From positions 6,032,501 through 6,096,500 of the forward strand of contig NZ_CP050698.1 in the NCBI RefSeq assembly GCF_005116655.2: 64,000 nt of DNA. The letters are read 5' to 3'. The stretch is from Desulfosediminicola flagellatus. GTDB taxonomy: Bacteria > Desulfobacterota > Desulfobulbia > Desulfobulbales > Desulfocapsaceae. The notes under the pieces were generated by a model. That model did not search any database, was not told the DNA's origin, and saw nothing but the letters and a program-made list of their open reading frames with translations. Below are positions 16,687 through 26,087 of the stretch, one piece after another. How positions within the stretch are numbered: the first letter of the stretch is position 1; every line of letters begins with the position of its first letter. A program made the position numbers and the translations under genes.

Positions 16687-17304
16687 ATGGAAGAGTCAAA
16701 GACTGTAAGTATTACCGTATTGGTACCGGCAGGCCGTTTGCCGCTTGATATTATGGAAGCTGCTTCTAAACTGGCGAGTGAATATTCGTTCGGTATTTAT
16801 CTCTCAACTGCACAGAACCTGAGACTGATCGATGTTCCCGCTGATGCTGCGGACGCTATAAAAGCACAACTTGCTGAACTCGGTGCCGACTTCAAAGGAC
16901 CAGGAAAACATCTGGGCCCACGTGTCTGTATTGGTAAAGGCAATTGCAATCTTGGTGTTATTGATACTGCGGAACTAAGCAGAAAGATCGTTGAAAGATG
17001 TGCTGGTCGTGAGAAATATAAGGCGAAATTGAAAACTGCTATTTCCGGTTGTACAATGTGCTGTTCAAACGTCAAGACCACCGATATCGGGGTAATGGCC
17101 ACCCGTGAAGGGTACGAGGTTTTTGCCGGTGGCAAGGGTGGGCCTTTCCCTAAGGTTGCTATACGCATTGAGAAGACCGCAGACGAAGAGAGGGTTCTTG
17201 ATATTGTCGAGCAACTGGTTGAATTTCATGACAGCAAAACTGCAACGAAGCAGAGAATGTATAAGCTGCTGAATGATCCGGATTTTCCGTTTGCAGAAGT
17301 GTAA
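16687..17304 (+). CDS. small siroheme/[4Fe-4S] sulfite reductase-like protein
   Basis: 205 residues, about the size of the low-molecular-mass assimilatory-type sulfite reductase of Desulfovibrio vulgaris. A ferredoxin-like half domain (about 8-70) precedes the siroheme/[4Fe-4S] motif C81-x5-C87 (CIGKGNC) ... C122-x3-C126 (CTMCC), the pattern of nitrite/sulfite reductases. It would reduce sulfite to sulfide in the cytoplasm. The position after the sulfite exporter and IslA makes it a plausible detoxifying or assimilatory outlet; the respiratory DsrAB is not in this window. Confidence 0.85.
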   Translation: MEESKTVSITVLVPAGRLPLDIMEAASKLASEYSFGIYLSTAQNLRLIDVPADAADAIKAQLAELGADFKGPGKHLGPRVCIGKGNCNLGVIDTAELSRKIVERCAGREKYKAKLKTAISGCTMCCSNVKTTDIGVMATREGYEVFAGGKGGPFPKVAIRIEKTADEERVLDIVEQLVEFHDSKTATKQRMYKLLNDPDFPFAEV

Positions 17305-17310
17305 ACGATA

Positions 17311-17343
17311 AAAAAGGCCGGGCATTTTCTGCCCGGCCTTTTT
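17311..17343. terminator. bidirectional terminator between convergent genes
   Basis: AAAAAGGCCGGGCA (17311-17324) and TGCCCGGCCTTTTT (17330-17343) form a 14-bp stem with a 5-nt loop; T-runs occur on both strands. It serves the sulfite reductase-like gene and the convergent cytochrome gene. Confidence 0.9.
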
Positions 17344-17376
17344 GGTGGATTTTAATACACTCCTCGTAAGAATTTC

Positions 17377-19125
17377 TTATTCGAATGTATGGCAGTCAGC
17401 GCAGCTAACCTCTTCCTCAATATGCTCTTTGTGAGAGTCATCCTCCCATTCTTCCATTTCATGGCATTTTGAACAGAGGGTATCCAGGTCTGTTATAAAG
17501 CCTGTAGGTTCTGAAATATGACAGCTTGAGCAACTGACATCATCTCTGTGCTCCTCATGCATTTTCTGCCACGACATATTCTCACGCTCGTGACAGAGGG
17601 TACAGGCTTCTACAGCGGCAGGGAACTCATGGTAACCTAGTTCTGTGAAAGGCAGCATTTTGATACCATCCGGAGTGTCACCCGAAAAATTATGACATTC
17701 GCTGCAGCGCGGAGCGCGGTCGCTCGGGTCTACACCGTGGGTTATCAACATCTCTGCATCTGCGAGAACGATGCTGTAGCTCCCGATAAGACCCTGATCG
17801 TCCATTCCATACTTTACTGCTTCGTCGAAGATGCCTGTCATGAACATCCACATAATGGCTGGAGCGATAATCTGTTGACTGTCATCGTGGAGAGGTATAT
17901 TGGAATAGTGTCTCTTGATCGGCACGATTAAGGAGTTGCCATCAAATGCTGCGCCGTTAGCATATGCCATGTTGTATATGCCATTTTCACCGGGTTCAAT
18001 TGTCTCACCGACGTTGTAGACATAGGATGTGCCGTCAAACCAGACATATTCTGGCAGGACCTCGGGTTCTTTGATCTCAAGACCTACCCAGCCACCCTGG
18101 CCATAGCAAAATGCAGGGTTCCAGTGTGGTTCCAGCCAGTCGCGAGACATTTCCGTTTCACCACCCTTAGCAAATTCCCGGATATGACAGACCTGGCAAC
18201 TGACCTGTCCTGTTGCATGGCGATTATAATCATCGTTATCATGGGGTTTTTCTTCATGGCATTTCTGACAGGTCGGTTTTTCGGCCTCTGTCTGCCTCAA
18301 ATCGATTCCGCGACCGCCAATCTTATGTTGGCGATTGTCATGACAGCTGACACAGCGCAGGTCGGCCCCGTCTATAGAGAGATGAACATCTTCATCGATA
18401 CCGGGATTTACAGAAGACCATCCCATATCACCGCGTTTGACCCAGTCACCGCCACCTGCAGATGCATGGCAGCGAAGGCAGGTGTAACGGGTTGGTTTAT
18501 GTACGTTCTGCGCGACCTCTTCCATAGTAATTCCTGTCGGCATATTACTGTAATCAGGCTCTGATATATAATTACCATCTGCGTCTTTGAGTCCTAAGAG
18601 ATAGGTGACCTCTTCCCCTTTGAACGTTGTAACTGTGATCGTATCATTTGGATCAAGCAGGAGCTTACGTCTGTAGACATCACTATGACACATAAGGCAA
18701 TCCACATCTTCAACCGCCGGATCATGCGGTGCATTCCCATCGAGCCTTACATGACAGGAGAAGCAGGTATTTCCTGAAGACATGGCGTAGGTACAGAACG
18801 TGTTAATACCTCTGTTGGCCTTGCCCAGATCTTCACCATCTGTATTAATCAGATCCGGAGTGGGACCATTCCACTGCATATGAACGGATTGTAGTGCATG
18901 ATTAGCCTCGCTCCGGTGACATCTGATACAGGTTATGGGGCCCTCGTAGGATGTTATCCTGAGATGCTGTTGTATTACTCCATCATCGTCGCCATTTCTC
19001 CATTGGTTACCCTGATCTGAATTACTGTCATCTGTAGTAAAGTACCCTCGTGATGCGTTCGCGGCCTCTGAGCTGTTTACTCCAATCAGCATGCAGCAGA
19101 TAATTGCCAGTGCAAGTCGTTTCAT
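17377..19125 (-). CDS. periplasmic dodecaheme c-type cytochrome
   Basis: 582 residues with a Sec signal peptide (MKRLALAIICCMLIGVNSSEA) and twelve CxxCH heme motifs (CIRCH, CFSCH, CLMCH, CLRCH, CVSCH, CQKCH, CQVCH, CSECH, CTLCH, CSSCH, CSKCH, CADCH). The first eight are spread over about 440 residues and resemble octaheme tetrathionate-reductase-like cytochromes. The last four are tightly packed at the acidic C-terminus. It lacks the CX15CH motif of MccA-type sulfite reductases. It acts in periplasmic electron transfer, possibly on a sulfur or nitrogen compound. It faces the isethionate island, but I cannot name the substrate. Confidence 0.85.
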   Translation of the reverse strand: MKRLALAIICCMLIGVNSSEAANASRGYFTTDDSNSDQGNQWRNGDDDGVIQQHLRITSYEGPITCIRCHRSEANHALQSVHMQWNGPTPDLINTDGEDLGKANRGINTFCTYAMSSGNTCFSCHVRLDGNAPHDPAVEDVDCLMCHSDVYRRKLLLDPNDTITVTTFKGEEVTYLLGLKDADGNYISEPDYSNMPTGITMEEVAQNVHKPTRYTCLRCHASAGGGDWVKRGDMGWSSVNPGIDEDVHLSIDGADLRCVSCHDNRQHKIGGRGIDLRQTEAEKPTCQKCHEEKPHDNDDYNRHATGQVSCQVCHIREFAKGGETEMSRDWLEPHWNPAFCYGQGGWVGLEIKEPEVLPEYVWFDGTSYVYNVGETIEPGENGIYNMAYANGAAFDGNSLIVPIKRHYSNIPLHDDSQQIIAPAIMWMFMTGIFDEAVKYGMDDQGLIGSYSIVLADAEMLITHGVDPSDRAPRCSECHNFSGDTPDGIKMLPFTELGYHEFPAAVEACTLCHERENMSWQKMHEEHRDDVSCSSCHISEPTGFITDLDTLCSKCHEMEEWEDDSHKEHIEEEVSCADCHTFE

Positions 19126-19359
19126 GTTGTCTCCCTGAATGAATAGTTCATTATCGGATAAGGCAAAAACTGTCCAAATCGTCTGGGGGGTATGAAATTA
19201 CAGTGTGTTTGGGTAAACGATTTCAGGGCGGCGAGGTTACGCCTGTACAGGGTGGAAAATGCATTGATGAGGGGATTCCAACAATTAGAAACGAAGAAAA
19301 GTTGAGACTGGGGCCGGGATCGTCATGTCAGATAACGACGCCGGCTGATGATGGCCTTT
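19126..19359. other. intergenic stretch upstream of the cytochrome gene
   Basis: This stretch presumably holds the cytochrome promoter on the minus strand. I see no gene or clear motif. Confidence 0.4.
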
Positions 19360-19556
19360 TTACATGGCATCAATAATGGCGTTCATAGTAGCGCTGGTTA
19401 CCATCGCTTTATCCGGAAGGTGATAACCTCCGATATCCACAGGATTGCCCTGAGCAGCTGTAAGTTCTTCGAGGATAACTCCTTTTCAGCAAGTTGTTTG
19501 GCAATGGTGGTAAGCCGCTGCTTTAACTCGGTGTTGGTGTCCTGAGACGTTGTCAT
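19360..19556 (-). pseudogene. C-terminal remnant of a second monomeric isocitrate dehydrogenase
   Basis: Read on the minus strand, TTSQDTNTELKQRLTTIAKQLAEKE, then after a frameshift near 19477 VILEELTAAQGNPVDIGGYH and LPDKAMVTS...MNAIIDAM before a stop at 19360-19362. This matches the last 65 residues of the intact enzyme at 23154 (SQDTDPGLQKRF..., GNPVDISGYYMPD..., NTIIDAL) at clearly diverged sequence. The first 680 residues are missing. It is therefore the tail of an old paralogue or a displaced copy, not a recent duplication. Confidence 0.85.
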
Positions 19557-19882
19557 GGGTGTCAAGCACTCTTTCAGGGAGTGTGTAATCAAGGAAAAAC
19601 TGGCACGTTCTCTCCTTTTATGGTTCATTCGTGTTTCGTCTGCTTAGGCTCAAGACTACTGGTATGACGTAGTTCTTGCACTCAAACCATGTTGCTCATG
19701 GTGTATGATTACAGGAATGTCGTATCAGCTAAAAGTATGCATTTATCGAACGAGCCCCCTCTGTTGCCCCTGGCATGGTATATCTATGGGTATATCGCAG
19801 AGATCAGGTTGTGCTATGAAAATGCAGGCGGGTTGTCATCCTAACCGTATTAAACTCAATATCACTACATATAGGCAGTTTC
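19557..19882 (+). other. intergenic stretch before the FtsK-like gene
   Basis: It presumably contains the promoter of the gene at 19883. I see no gene and no convincing motif. Confidence 0.35.
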
Positions 19883-22798
19883 GTGGGAATTTATAAAGAA
19901 GGTTTTGATTACAAATACAGTCTTGATAAGGATGTTCTCATTCTGAAAACAGAACGTGGTCAGTTTAAATTTAAAATTGATAATGTTGATGTGCTGGAAA
20001 ATATCCACGATATTGCTTCGTTGATTGTCAAGGAATTGCAATGCGTTGACGAGAAGCAGGATCCAGGCCGAGACAACTTGAATCTCTATGACAAGCTGTT
20101 GCTGGTAACACTGAACATAAGTGAAAAATATACCAAACTGGAAAAAAAATATGAGGAGGTCAGGAATGTTCTGGAAGACCTTCAAGCGTTGAAGTCACAA
20201 TTGCAGCATGCCATATCTTCCCGTGCGACAATACGACCCTCAGCAGGACATACTGCAAAGAAGAAAATGGACAAGCAACCGGCAGATTTGCTGCAGCGCT
20301 CCACATTGCCTCAAAAAAAGACGAGTATCGACGGTTCAGGTGTTGCAGAATGTGCTGTGGAAGAACACTTTCCTACTCACCCTGAACACGCCGTTTCCAA
20401 CACATTTGTTCCATCAATTTCTGCAACCACCGCTGACTCGAACGCTGTTCCATCGGCTCTTTTGCATTCCGCTAAACGAAAAGAACGCACAGACACCTCA
20501 AAAACTGACAAGGCAGATTCAGACGTGGTTGTGGCTTCAGCTTCAGAGAAACAGGGAATCAAGGAAAATCAGGGGGTAACGGGTGATCAGTGTCAGCTCG
20601 CTACTAATGAAGAGAAGCCCGCGCTGCCAGCTGGTATTGTAGAGGCAGAAACACGTGCGCCGGATACGGCCAACAACCATTCTGAACTTAGTACAAGCTC
20701 TGTATCGACTATTCCTCCGGCATCCGACGTATCTGCTTTCCCCGCTGTTTCAATGACAGAGAAATCATTGGATGAACTGATTCAAGAAGGTGAGACACGT
20801 CAGGATGTGACTGATAGTAGCGTGTCCGGGTCTACTTCCTGCATTGCGGGGGGAGAAATGAGTATACAGGAGACGACTACACCAGGCCAGTCTCCTGAAT
20901 GTCAGGAAGATTATGAATATATTGAGCAGCAGGATTCAGCAGGAAATACCTTGGCAGAGGTAACGTCTTCCTCACCGATAGCAGTGGCGGAAAGTACTGT
21001 TGAAACCTCAATGGTAACTGCTGGCTCCCTGGATTCTGCTGACGATGATATGACTGCACAGTCAGTAGAAATGGTTGAGTCGGACAGTGTGGTAGCAGGT
21101 ACAGCACGATTGGGCTCTGAATACGATGGAGAATATCTGCCTGGAGGACAAAGAGGAACCATGCCTTCTCCAGACCGTTCTTCTTCCTCGGAATGGTCTC
21201 AGGATGCAGAGCCACTCTCTGAGGCGAACCAGGATACTTTCACTTCGCCTTTACCGAGAACAGATGAATCCTTTGGAGAGGGTGGATATCATACCGGACA
21301 TGATGTTGATAATGCCGCCTGCCTTGAGCAACACGATGGGCAAACTGATCAATTAGAAGAATATAAGCTGCCTCTGCTTTCTTTTCTTAAGAATACCAGC
21401 AATGAAAATCTGGTGGACCAGGATCGTATTCGGACAGACGCAGAGCTTCTTGAGACAAAGCTGGGGTATTTTGGAATTAAGGGTGAGGTTATGGGGATTC
21501 ATCCCGGACCGGTGATCACCACCTATGAATATAAGCCGGACCCAGGCATCAAAATCAGTAAAATTGTCAACCTTGCAGACGATCTGGCGCTGGCCCTTAG
21601 CGCCTATAGCATCCGTATTGTCGCTCCCATTCCAGGCAAGGATGTGATGGGTATTGAGATACCCAACATTAAAAAGAGCCTGGTTCCGTTCATAGATATT
21701 GTCATCTCAGCAGATTTTCAGGAGAGTACCTCAAAAATTCCCATCTGCCTTGGTAAGGATATTGTCGGTAATCCCGTAGTTGTAGGGTTGGATACCATGC
21801 CTCATCTGCTTATCGCGGGTGCCACGGGAACAGGGAAGAGCGTGGGGCTCAATGCGATGATTACCAGTATCCTCTATAAAGCAACTCCGGATGAGGTACG
21901 GTTTATAATGGTAGATCCCAAGCGGATCGAACTTTCGTTCTACAAAGATATTCCACACCTGTTGACACCGGTTATTACTGACATGCACAAAGCCAACACT
22001 GCACTGCAATGGCTGGTTCGTGAGATGGATAGACGCTATAATCTGCTTGCGGAATTCCAGGTCAGGCATATCGAGCAGTTCAATCAGAAGTTGGCAGCCT
22101 CAAAATCTGGCGAATATTGTGAATATGATGAAGAGCTGGAACCTCTGCCGTATATCGTTGTGATCATAGATGAGTTGGCAGATCTGATGATGACAGCTTC
22201 CAGAGAGATAGAGTTTTCTCTGACCCGTCTGGCACAGATGGCGCGTGCGGCGGGAATTCACCTCATTCTGGCAACCCAGAGGCCTTCGGTTGATGTGTTG
22301 ACCGGTATCATCAAAGCGAACTTTCCGACGAGAATATCGTATCAGGTCTCCTCTAAAACGGATTCCCGCACCATTATTGATTCAAATGGCGCTGAAACCC
22401 TGCTCGGTAACGGTGATATGCTGTTTGTACCTCCAGGAACTGCCCGGTTGACGAGGGTCCATGGAACCTTTCTCTCAGAAGATGAGCTGGATGACATCAC
22501 AACCTTTATCAAAAAGCAGCGAAAACCCAATTATATTTTTGATGTTCTGAGCGAGTCGGATTCCGATGATGTTCAGTCCAACGATCAGCAGGATGAGTAT
22601 GATGAAAAGTATAATGAAGCACTGGAATTTGTGATGGCCAGCCACCAGGCTTCCATTTCAGGAGTTCAGAGAGCGTTGCGTGTGGGTTACAACAGGGCTG
22701 CCAGGATCATTGACCTCATGGAGAAGAATGGCGTTGTAGGCCCACCTGATGGGGCCAAGCCCCGCAAGGTGCTTGTTAATGATATTAATATGATGTGA
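19883..22798 (+). CDS. soluble FtsK/SpoIIIE-type DNA translocase with ZapA-like N-terminus
   Basis: 971 residues from a GTG at 19883. The C-terminal half is a full FtsK motor: a beta/alpha entry segment (about 500-600), Walker A GATGTGKS near 650, Walker B IVVIIDELADLMM, and a winged-helix gamma domain (ISGVQRALRVGYNRAARIID) that reads oriented KOPS-type sequences. There are no transmembrane helices. In their place, residues 1-95 have a short beta region followed by NLNLYDKLLLVTLNISEKYTKLEKKYEEV, which resembles the helix and coiled coil of the FtsZ-ring protein ZapA. Residues about 100-490 are acidic, Ser/Thr-rich and low complexity. It probably pumps chromosome DNA at the septum; the ZapA assignment is tentative. 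Confidence 0.85.
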   Translation: MGIYKEGFDYKYSLDKDVLILKTERGQFKFKIDNVDVLENIHDIASLIVKELQCVDEKQDPGRDNLNLYDKLLLVTLNISEKYTKLEKKYEEVRNVLEDLQALKSQLQHAISSRATIRPSAGHTAKKKMDKQPADLLQRSTLPQKKTSIDGSGVAECAVEEHFPTHPEHAVSNTFVPSISATTADSNAVPSALLHSAKRKERTDTSKTDKADSDVVVASASEKQGIKENQGVTGDQCQLATNEEKPALPAGIVEAETRAPDTANNHSELSTSSVSTIPPASDVSAFPAVSMTEKSLDELIQEGETRQDVTDSSVSGSTSCIAGGEMSIQETTTPGQSPECQEDYEYIEQQDSAGNTLAEVTSSSPIAVAESTVETSMVTAGSLDSADDDMTAQSVEMVESDSVVAGTARLGSEYDGEYLPGGQRGTMPSPDRSSSSEWSQDAEPLSEANQDTFTSPLPRTDESFGEGGYHTGHDVDNAACLEQHDGQTDQLEEYKLPLLSFLKNTSNENLVDQDRIRTDAELLETKLGYFGIKGEVMGIHPGPVITTYEYKPDPGIKISKIVNLADDLALALSAYSIRIVAPIPGKDVMGIEIPNIKKSLVPFIDIVISADFQESTSKIPICLGKDIVGNPVVVGLDTMPHLLIAGATGTGKSVGLNAMITSILYKATPDEVRFIMVDPKRIELSFYKDIPHLLTPVITDMHKANTALQWLVREMDRRYNLLAEFQVRHIEQFNQKLAASKSGEYCEYDEELEPLPYIVVIIDELADLMMTASREIEFSLTRLAQMARAAGIHLILATQRPSVDVLTGIIKANFPTRISYQVSSKTDSRTIIDSNGAETLLGNGDMLFVPPGTARLTRVHGTFLSEDELDDITTFIKKQRKPNYIFDVLSESDSDDVQSNDQQDEYDEKYNEALEFVMASHQASISGVQRALRVGYNRAARIIDLMEKNGVVGPPDGAKPRKVLVNDINMM

Positions 22799-22903
22799 TG
22801 TTCTGAATATTTTCAAAAAAGTCGTGAGAGATACCGCTAATTTTTACGCTTGAAAGCCAAGAAACAGACGATCTTCACTTGAAAAGAGGAGTGGCAGAAA
22901 TGC

Positions 22904-22936
22904 AAAAGCCGGAACTAACGTACAGTCCCGGCTTTT
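22904..22936 (+). terminator. intrinsic terminator after the FtsK-like gene
   Basis: AAAAGCCGG (22904-22912) and CCGGCTTTT (22928-22936) form the stem. The remainder of the 22799-23153 gap contains no supported gene. Confidence 0.75.
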
Positions 22937-23153
22937 ATGTATACGCTTCTGTTATAACGGCAGTGTGTTTAAAACTGCTGGTATATTTTACAACGCATCA
23001 TAACTACTTACAGGGTAAGCAACGCGGTTTTGTAAACCTCCGTATTTGTAGCTGCTTGTAGGGTGCCGAAGATTTTCGCAAGCAGATTGGTGAAGCGTAT
23101 ATGTCATACGTAAACCAGACTGATCGCGGAAAGATTTGGTGCCCTGTGAGCAG

Positions 23154-25379
23154 TTACAACGCATCAATAATGGTGTTTAAGGTAGCACTTGGGCGCATTG
23201 CATTGGTGACCTTTGTAACATCCGGCATGTAATATCCGCTGATATCTACAGGGTTGCCCTCTGCTTCAGCAAGTTCTTTCAGGATGACTGTTTCTGCATC
23301 AGCAAGCTCTTTTGCAACTGCTGCAAATCGTTTTTGCAGCCCAGGATCTGTGTCTTGAGATGCAAGAGCTTCAGCCCAATAGAGTGCCAGATAATAATGG
23401 CTGCCTCGATTATCCAGTTCACCTGCTTTTCGTGAAGGAGCTTTATTGTTTTCCAAATGATTACCGATTGCCTGATCAAGTGTTTTGGCAAGAAGGCTGG
23501 CTGTGTCATTGTTAAAGGTGTTAGCCAGATGCTCGAATGAGGCGACGAGCGCGCAGAATTCACCAAGTGAATCCCAGCGCAGATGCCCTTCTTTGAGAAA
23601 CTGCTGTACGTGCTTCGGGGCAGATCCGCCTGCGCCGGTTTCAAAGAGTCCTCCACCATTCATAAGCGGTACGATAGAGAGCATCTTGGCACTGGTGCCG
23701 AGTTCTAAAATCGGGAAGAGATCGGTGAGGTAATCTCGAAGTACGTTGCCGGTAACTGCGATGGTGTCCTGACCTTTACGTACCCTTTCAAGAGTGACTT
23801 TCATTGCCTCTACCGGAGTAAGGATTTGAATATCGAGTCCATCAGTATCGTGGTCCTGCAGGTAGGTTTTTACTTTTTCGATAAGCTGTGTGTCATGGCT
23901 ACGTGCCGGATCGAGCCAGAATATCGCGGGCGTTCCGGAAAGTCGTGCGCGGTTAACTGCGAGTTTGACCCAGTCTTGAATTGGCGCGTCTTTAGCCTGA
24001 CAGGCTCTGAAAATATCACCTGTGTCAACCTGTTGTTCAATCAGTGTTGCACCAGTGCTATCAACAACCTTGATGGCGCCTTTGCCGGGTGCTTCAAAGG
24101 TCTTATCATGAGAGCCATACTCTTCTGCTTTCTGGGCCATCAGACCGACATTGGCAACTGAACCCATGGTGGCTGGATCAAAGGCACCATTTTTCTGGCA
24201 GTCTTCGATGACCTCCTGGTAAATGGTTGCATAACAGCGATCTGGAATCATGGCGATGGTGTCGTGCAGAGCATCATCCGGTCCCCACATTCTGCCGCCG
24301 TCACGCACAACTACAGGCATGGAAGCATCGATAATCACATTGTTGGGAACATGCAGGTTGGTAATACCTTTGCTGGAATCAACCATGGCTAGTTCAGGAC
24401 GCTCTTTGTAAACCGCCATAATGTCCGCTTCGACTTCTGCACGTTTATCAGCAGGCAGTTTGTCAAGTCGTGCATACACATCACCAATACCGTTGTTGAC
24501 GTTTACACCTATCTCTTCAAATAGCTCAGAATGTTTGGCGAAAACATCCTTGTAATAGACCTTAACGCAATGACCGAACATGACGGGGTCGGAGACCTTC
24601 ATCATGGTTGCCTTCAAATGCAGGGAAAGAAGGACACCATCTTCTTTGGTGGTGTTCATTGTGGCTTCAAAAAAATCGCGCATGGCGGAGACGTTCATTG
24701 CGGTTGCATCAAGCACTTCGCCTGCCAGTAATGGCGTGGATTCTTTCAGAACCTGCTCACTGCCATCAGCACCCTGAAAAACGATTTTCACGTCGGTTGG
24801 CTGCTTGATAGTCACTGATTGCTCGTTGCCAAAAAAATCACCATTATCCATGTGTGCGACACGGGTTTTGGATTTTTCAGGCCACGGCTTCATCATCCGA
24901 TGCGGATTTTTCATGCCATGAGCTTTAACTGATGCAGCTGCACGTCTGTCAGAGTTGCCTTCACGAAGCACAGGATTTACAGCACTGCCAAGCACTTTTG
25001 CAAAGCGCAATTGCAGGGCTTTATCTTCATCTGTCTTCGGGTCTTCCGGATAGTCTGGGATGTCGAATCCTTTAGACTGCAATTCACTTATTGCTTCCTG
25101 CAACTGCGGGATGGATGCACTGATATTAGGCAGTTTGACTATATTAGCTTCAGGGCTTTTGGCGAGATCGCCAAGCTGAGCGAGGTAGTCAGGAATTTTC
25201 TGTTCCTCTGTCAGGTTGTCCGGGAAGTTTGCGATAATCCTGCCCGCCAGGGAAATGTCCCACGATTCGAAATCGATCCCTGTACCTCTGGTAAATCCCT
25301 GCAATATTGGCAGCAACGAATAGGTTGCCAGAGCGGGTGCCTCGTCAATTTTGGTATATACAATTTTTGCTGTTTGCAT
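23154..25379 (-). CDS. icd: monomeric NADP-dependent isocitrate dehydrogenase
   Basis: 741 residues from the ATG at 25379 (a TTG two codons earlier is possible); the size is normal for the monomeric type, about 740 residues. It oxidises isocitrate to 2-oxoglutarate and CO2 with NADP+. Family segments include AKIVYTKIDEAPALATYSLLPI at the start, NSDRRAAASVKAHGMKNPHRM, LSLHLKATMMKVSDPVMFGHCVKVYY and the C-terminal DISGYYMPD. The ribosome site is weak. It lies alone on the minus strand; a decayed relative of its 3' end is 3.6 kb away at 19360. Confidence 0.95.
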   Translation of the reverse strand: MQTAKIVYTKIDEAPALATYSLLPILQGFTRGTGIDFESWDISLAGRIIANFPDNLTEEQKIPDYLAQLGDLAKSPEANIVKLPNISASIPQLQEAISELQSKGFDIPDYPEDPKTDEDKALQLRFAKVLGSAVNPVLREGNSDRRAAASVKAHGMKNPHRMMKPWPEKSKTRVAHMDNGDFFGNEQSVTIKQPTDVKIVFQGADGSEQVLKESTPLLAGEVLDATAMNVSAMRDFFEATMNTTKEDGVLLSLHLKATMMKVSDPVMFGHCVKVYYKDVFAKHSELFEEIGVNVNNGIGDVYARLDKLPADKRAEVEADIMAVYKERPELAMVDSSKGITNLHVPNNVIIDASMPVVVRDGGRMWGPDDALHDTIAMIPDRCYATIYQEVIEDCQKNGAFDPATMGSVANVGLMAQKAEEYGSHDKTFEAPGKGAIKVVDSTGATLIEQQVDTGDIFRACQAKDAPIQDWVKLAVNRARLSGTPAIFWLDPARSHDTQLIEKVKTYLQDHDTDGLDIQILTPVEAMKVTLERVRKGQDTIAVTGNVLRDYLTDLFPILELGTSAKMLSIVPLMNGGGLFETGAGGSAPKHVQQFLKEGHLRWDSLGEFCALVASFEHLANTFNNDTASLLAKTLDQAIGNHLENNKAPSRKAGELDNRGSHYYLALYWAEALASQDTDPGLQKRFAAVAKELADAETVILKELAEAEGNPVDISGYYMPDVTKVTNAMRPSATLNTIIDAL

Positions 25380-25385
25380 GGTCAA

Positions 25386-26087
25386 TTGTTTATTTTGGGT
25401 GAAAGGTTAGGAATGTTTTCGAGAACAGGTGGGAGGAAACAGCAGTTGTGGAAATCTCATAAATGAAGCTGCAAAGATGCTCTCAAACCGATGATCACCC
25501 CCAGAATATCAGAAACTGAACAGTATAACAACTTCTTAGCAAAGTTGGTTGAATTATCAATTTTTATCTTCGGATGTCAGACGTGGTACGACCTGATTGA
25601 AAAAAGGCCAGTGCAGAATGTGGTTTTAACCATTGGGTAGACTAAAAGCAAATTTGCCTGACGTTAGAGTGTAGTTAGAACGAGTGAAGATTTTTTTTTA
25701 CTCTTGAAAAGTGGGAGGGTTCGGCTGGCAGCCACCTTACTGTATTTTAGAAACATGTTTTGGATGACCAACCCTTTATAACGTTTAAATAAAGAACTGG
25801 GTCTGATTAGTGCTTGAAATATAGCAAACCTGATCTGCAAAGCTGTTTGGTTATTCACTCCGTATTCTTTTAATCCGCTCAAAAGAATACGGATGTGTCG
25901 GCATAAGCGAAAAAGCCGTCTCGTTATTCTTTTCGTGTTGTTCTTCCAATCGTTCCAGTATGTCTTCGAGATAATACATCTTCTAGTTAAAGATGCGATT
26001 ATGCCTCACATGAATGGGCGGATCAGGTGAAAAAACTGGCTGTTATATACAACAACATAAAGGTACTGCATATGTCAGGTTATAGGG
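25386..26087. other. 0.7-kb gene-free stretch with one hairpin
   Basis: I see no credible gene. CCGTATTCTTTT (25860-25871) and AAAAGAATACGG (25881-25892) make a perfect 12-bp stem with a 9-nt loop but no T-tail. The short open frames here have no ribosome sites and no recognisable protein features. Confidence 0.5.

Noticed and set aside
17377..19125. MccA-type copper/heme sulfite reductase
   Set aside because: There are twelve CxxCH motifs and no CX15CH motif; heme count and spacing differ.
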